Shown here: positions 5,627 to 7,287 of the stretch, one piece after another
Position numbering within the stretch: position 1 is the stretch's first letter
Layout of the letters: every line of letters begins with the position of its first letter
Assembly (NCBI GenBank): GCA_002772455.1
Contig: PCSQ01000041.1
Location: 7,883 to 15,169 of the forward strand
From: Candidatus Beckwithbacteria bacterium CG23_combo_of_CG06-09_8_20_14_all_47_9
Lineage (GTDB): Bacteria; Patescibacteriota; Microgenomatia; UBA1400; CG1-02-47-37
DNA: 7,287 nt
Direction of reading: 5' to 3'
Translations under genes and position numbers: made by a program
The notes under the pieces: generated by a model
What the model saw: only the letters and a program-made list of their open reading frames with translations
Database searches by the model: none
What the model was told of the DNA's origin: nothing

Positions 5627-5997
5627 AAGTAATTTTAAAAGCCACCGGTGAAGTTAAAAATGTCAGTTTGGGCCACGCGGTCAATTATTTATTGCCGCGG
5701 GGTTTGGCGGTAACCGCCACGGCTAAAAGAATCGCCGAGTTGAAAAAGGCCGTCGAGACTGCCCAAGAAAAGCAGGCCGAGTCGATCGATGCCGATCGTC
5801 AGCAGGCCGAGCGCTTAGACGGTAAAGTCATCGAGTTTAAAGGTGAGACGGTGACGAAAAAGAAAATTGCCGCCAGCCTTAAAATTGCCAAAACTAATGT
5901 TCTTTTACCAAAGCCGGTCCGGAAAATTGGGGAGTATGAGGTTGAGTTGAAGTTTGGTTTAAGCCAGGCTAAAATTAAGATTAAAGTTGTGGCTTAA
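5623..5997 (+). CDS. rplI: 50S ribosomal protein bL9, short form
   Basis: bL9 has an N-terminal 23S-binding domain, a long helix and a C-terminal domain reaching away from the L1 side of the 50S. Visible: 'MKVIL' and 'GHAVNYLLPRGLAVTAT' (17-33, E. coli GYARNFLVPQGKAVPAT), a charged connecting helix (about 34-66), and a C-terminal domain ending 'IGEYEVELKF...KIKVVA'. It has 124 residues against about 148 in E. coli. Two pieces are missing: about seven residues in the first loop, where the family has 'LGxxGDxV', and the 'GKLFGSV' loop at the start of the C-terminal domain. GAGG (5615-5618) precedes the ATG by 4 bases, and the start overlaps the ctpA stop by 4. Several Patescibacteria groups are reported to lack bL9, so a trimmed copy is informative. 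Its 3' end overlaps prfA tail to tail. Confidence 0.9.
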   Translation: MKVILKATGEVKNVSLGHAVNYLLPRGLAVTATAKRIAELKKAVETAQEKQAESIDADRQQAERLDGKVIEFKGETVTKKKIAASLKIAKTNVLLPKPVRKIGEYEVELKFGLSQAKIKIKVVA

Positions 5998-6883
5998 ACT
6001 CAGCCAGCGATTTAATTACCGGCAGGAGTTCTCCCTCCAGAATTCGGTCGAGCGATTTCCAGGATTTGCCGATCCGGTGGTCGCTGACCCGGTTTTGGGG
6101 AAAGTTGTAAGTGCGGATTTTTTCGGCGCGCATCGCCCGGCCGACGGCCGAACGGGCGGCGTCTTTTTGGGATTGAATTTTTTCCTGTTCCAGTTGGTAC
6201 AATTTGGCCCGGAGCATTTCGAGGGCAATTTTCCGGTTTTGCTCCTGGAACCTTTGGGTTTGGCAGGTGGTGATAATACCGGTGGGTTTATGGATGATCC
6301 GGACGGCTGTTGAGACTTTTTGGACGTTCTGTCCGCCTTGAGAGGAAGAGTGGGTAAAATGAATTTCCAGGTCATTGGGATGGATGACGATGGCTTTTTC
6401 ACTGATTTCCGGCAGAACGGCGATACTGGCCGTGGAGGTGTGGATCCGGCCGTGGGCTTCGGTGGTCGGGATGCGCTGGACCCGGTGGACGCCGGCCTCA
6501 AATTGAAATAGAGCAAATGCCTGTTTGCCTTTAATTTTAATCACGCCGTCGTCCAGTTTGCTGACCGGCAGGTTCTGACCGTTAGCAAACCGGGTATACA
6601 TCGTCAGCAAATCCCCGGCCCAGATTTTAGCTTCTTCGCCGCCGGTGCCCGGACGGATTTCCAGAATGACGCTTCCGCCGGTCTCACCCCGGGGGGGTTC
6701 ATCGGATGTTCCACCCCGCGGTGGAACATTAAGCAGGGCCTGTTTTTGCTGTTCCAGTTGAGTGATTTCTTCTTCAGCTAACTGTTTTAATTGGGGATCA
6801 GTTAAACTGGTTCGAGCTTCGGTGATTAACCGATCGAGACGATCTATTTCCGATTTAAGGTATGGGGGGATAATGTCGGTCAC
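5981..6883 (-). CDS. prfA: Peptide chain release factor 1 (RF1), shortened domain 1
   Basis: Recognises UAA and UAG and triggers hydrolysis of peptidyl-tRNA. Domain 2 starts at '[13 protein letters not shown]' (73-85). The stop-codon site shows '[14 protein letters not shown]' (137-150), whose P-T-T fits the RF1 PxT motif and not the RF2 SPF. The catalytic GGQ is at 183-185 and '[13 protein letters not shown]' (260-272) closes the core. It is 300 residues against about 360; the shortage lies in N-terminal domain 1, reduced to about 50 helical residues plus a linker (52-70) with two PPRG copies from palindromic DNA. Residues before GGQ read SSSQ instead of the usual SSGA. The start is GTG (6883-6881), overlapping the rpmE TGA by 4 bases, with no clear Shine-Dalgarno, so coupling is likely. 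The methyltransferase gene prmC, a common neighbour, does not follow; prfA runs into rplI instead. Confidence 0.96.
   Translation of the reverse strand: MTDIIPPYLKSEIDRLDRLITEARTSLTDPQLKQLAEEEITQLEQQKQALLNVPPRGGTSDEPPRGETGGSVILEIRPGTGGEEAKIWAGDLLTMYTRFANGQNLPVSKLDDGVIKIKGKQAFALFQFEAGVHRVQRIPTTEAHGRIHTSTASIAVLPEISEKAIVIHPNDLEIHFTHSSSQGGQNVQKVSTAVRIIHKPTGIITTCQTQRFQEQNRKIALEMLRAKLYQLEQEKIQSQKDAARSAVGRAMRAEKIRTYNFPQNRVSDHRIGKSWKSLDRILEGELLPVIKSLAEFKPQL
6681..6729. repeat. Palindromic repeat and a degenerate second copy inside prfA
   Basis: ATGTTCCACC (6706-6715) and GGTGGAACAT (6720-6729) are a perfect 10-base inverted repeat with a 4-base loop (CCGC). Next to it, 6681-6703 looks like a decayed relative: ACCCC (6686-6690) and GGGGT (6694-6698) around GGG. 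Read on the prfA strand the two copies give PPRGGTSD and PPRGETGG, a nine-residue protein repeat between domains 1 and 2 of RF1. This resembles short mobile palindromes that insert in frame in bacterial genes. Confidence 0.6.
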
Positions 6884-7185
6884 GGTTTTTTAGACAGCAT
6901 TTCTTTAAGGGTGACCGGGCGTTGTTTCTCTTCTTTTTCTTTCAGCTGTTTGCGCTTGGATTTTTTAAGGTATTTTTTGGCTTGGGCCTGCTGCATCCGC
7001 TGGGCAAATTTTTCCACGCGGCCCAAGGTGTCCACAAACTTCATTTTGCCGGTAAAAAAAGGATGGCAGGCGGAACAGATTTCCACCCGGATTTCTGGTT
7101 TGGTTGAGCCGGTGGTAAAAGTATTGCCGCAGGCGCAGGTAACCCGGCAGTCTTTATAATAGGTAGGGTGAATTCCGGTTTTCAT
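6880..7185 (-). CDS. rpmE: 50S ribosomal protein bL31, zinc-binding type with long basic tail
   Basis: bL31 sits on the central protuberance of the 50S and bridges to the 30S head. The core is clear: '[10 protein letters not shown]' (1-10), 'CACGNTF' (17-23), '[13 protein letters not shown]' (35-47) and 'DTLGRVEKF'. C17, C19, C37 and C40 are the zinc ligands of the C+ form. The protein has 101 residues where 65-75 is usual; residues about 62-101 are an added Lys/Gln/Glu-rich, probably helical tail. The ATG at 7185-7183 was chosen because the family starts there; an in-frame extension to 7260 lies in the transporter gene and adds unrelated residues. A TATAAT ends 7 bases before the ATG and no Shine-Dalgarno is present. 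The stop overlaps the prfA GTG by 4 bases, giving the common rpmE-prfA pair. Confidence 0.95.
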   Translation of the reverse strand: MKTGIHPTYYKDCRVTCACGNTFTTGSTKPEIRVEICSACHPFFTGKMKFVDTLGRVEKFAQRMQQAQAKKYLKKSKRKQLKEKEEKQRPVTLKEMLSKKP

Positions 7186-7192
7186 AAAAGTA

Positions 7193-7222
7193 ATTATACA
7201 CGTTTTTCGGCTAAAATTACAC
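7193..7222 (-). promoter_or_regulatory. Promoter for rpmE-prfA with perfect TATAAT close to the start codon
   Basis: On the minus strand TATAAT occupies 7198-7193, preceded directly by TG. A weak -35-like GTGTAA (7222-7217, three of six matches) lies 18 bases upstream. Seven bases separate TATAAT from the rpmE ATG (7185), so the expected transcription start falls on or next to the A of ATG and the mRNA would be leaderless. This agrees with the lack of a Shine-Dalgarno. The stop codon of the upstream membrane protein gene is part of the TATAAT. Confidence 0.55.
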
Positions 7223-7287
7223 CGCCGGTAATCAAAATAATGGCTCCGGCCATCGGCCAAGTCGGGACCTCGTTTAAAATTACCCAG
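7194..7287 (-). CDS. C-terminal end of a membrane protein, probably EamA/DMT-type transporter (5' end outside window)
   Basis: In the frame starting at 7286 the last 30 codons read '[18 protein letters not shown]' followed by VILAEKRV and TAA at 7196-7194. This is a short loop, one strongly hydrophobic helix of about 15 residues and a positively charged end. The 'NEVPT...[16 protein letters not shown]' pattern matches the last helix of drug/metabolite transporter (EamA) proteins, where a conserved Glu-x-Pro precedes the final helix. The two other minus-strand readings make less sense: one is charged and aromatic with no helix. Substrate cannot be inferred. The stop lies 8 bases before the rpmE ATG, so read-through into rpmE-prfA is possible besides the internal promoter. 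Only the tail is visible, so the family call is moderate. Confidence 0.6.
   Translation of the reverse strand, partial: WVILNEVPTWPMAGAIILITGGVILAEKRV

Noticed and set aside
6016..6516. 166-residue minus-strand frame overlapping prfA
   Set aside because: It is prfA read in another frame: Pro/Ser/Lys-rich, no motifs, while RF1 motifs cover the same bases.
7186..7260. Upstream in-frame extension of rpmE by 25 codons
   Set aside because: bL31 proteins begin with the MK-x-xIHP sequence at 7185, and the extension overlaps the end of the transporter gene.
1..7287. Recoded UGA (Gracilibacteria/SR1 code)
   Set aside because: UGA ends the gene at 421, ctpA and rpmE at positions that fit gene boundaries, and none occurs in frame in the conserved proteins.
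1..7287. tRNA, rRNA, CRISPR array, insertion sequence or intrinsic terminator
   Set aside because: Read on both strands by eye, no cloverleaf, spaced repeats, transposase motif or GC hairpin followed by a T-run was found.

Overview
The window looks like a piece of a small-genome bacterium of the Candidate Phyla Radiation (Patescibacteria), possibly Microgenomates. This is inferred from trimmed ribosomal proteins (bS6 and bL9 both clearly short), a shortened RF1, very tight packing with 4-base start/stop overlaps, a PaaX-type regulator, and a small lysine-rich hypothetical protein joined to cysS. UGA serves as a stop for several genes and never appears in frame, so the code is the standard bacterial one, not the UGA=Gly code of Gracilibacteria/SR1.

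Layout. Bases 1-341 (+) hold the C-terminal end of a PaaX-like protein. Bases 342-420 are the only noncoding gap of note on the + strand; they contain a perfect 10-base inverted repeat and a possible 20-codon ORF. From 421 to 5997 eight + strand genes follow almost without gaps: a hypothetical protein, cysS, a class I/II aminotransferase, rpsF (bS6), ssb, rpsR (bS18), an S41 C-terminal processing protease, and rplI (bL9). This is the widespread rpsF-ssb-rpsR-rplI cluster with a protease placed before rplI and cysS plus the aminotransferase placed in front. On the minus strand rpmE (bL31, 7185-6880) and prfA (RF1, 6883-5981) form a pair; prfA meets rplI tail to tail with a 17-base overlap. At the right edge, 7287-7194 (-) is the last 30 codons of a membrane protein that resembles an EamA/DMT transporter. 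No RNA gene, CRISPR array or insertion sequence was seen.

Function. Most of the window serves translation: charging of tRNA-Cys (CysRS), two small-subunit proteins that pair on the 30S platform (bS6, bS18), two large-subunit proteins (bL9, bL31) and the UAA/UAG release factor. SSB adds DNA maintenance, CtpA adds envelope proteolysis, and the aminotransferase adds amino-acid metabolism.

No new defence, mobile or biosynthetic system is visible. The points worth a second look are small: three genes carry short repeat-like DNA read through in frame as linkers (hypothetical gene, cysS, prfA); bS6 has lost its first helix; the GGQ loop of RF1 has unusual flanking residues; and rpmE, perhaps also rpsF, has a -10-like box so close to its ATG that a leaderless message is possible.
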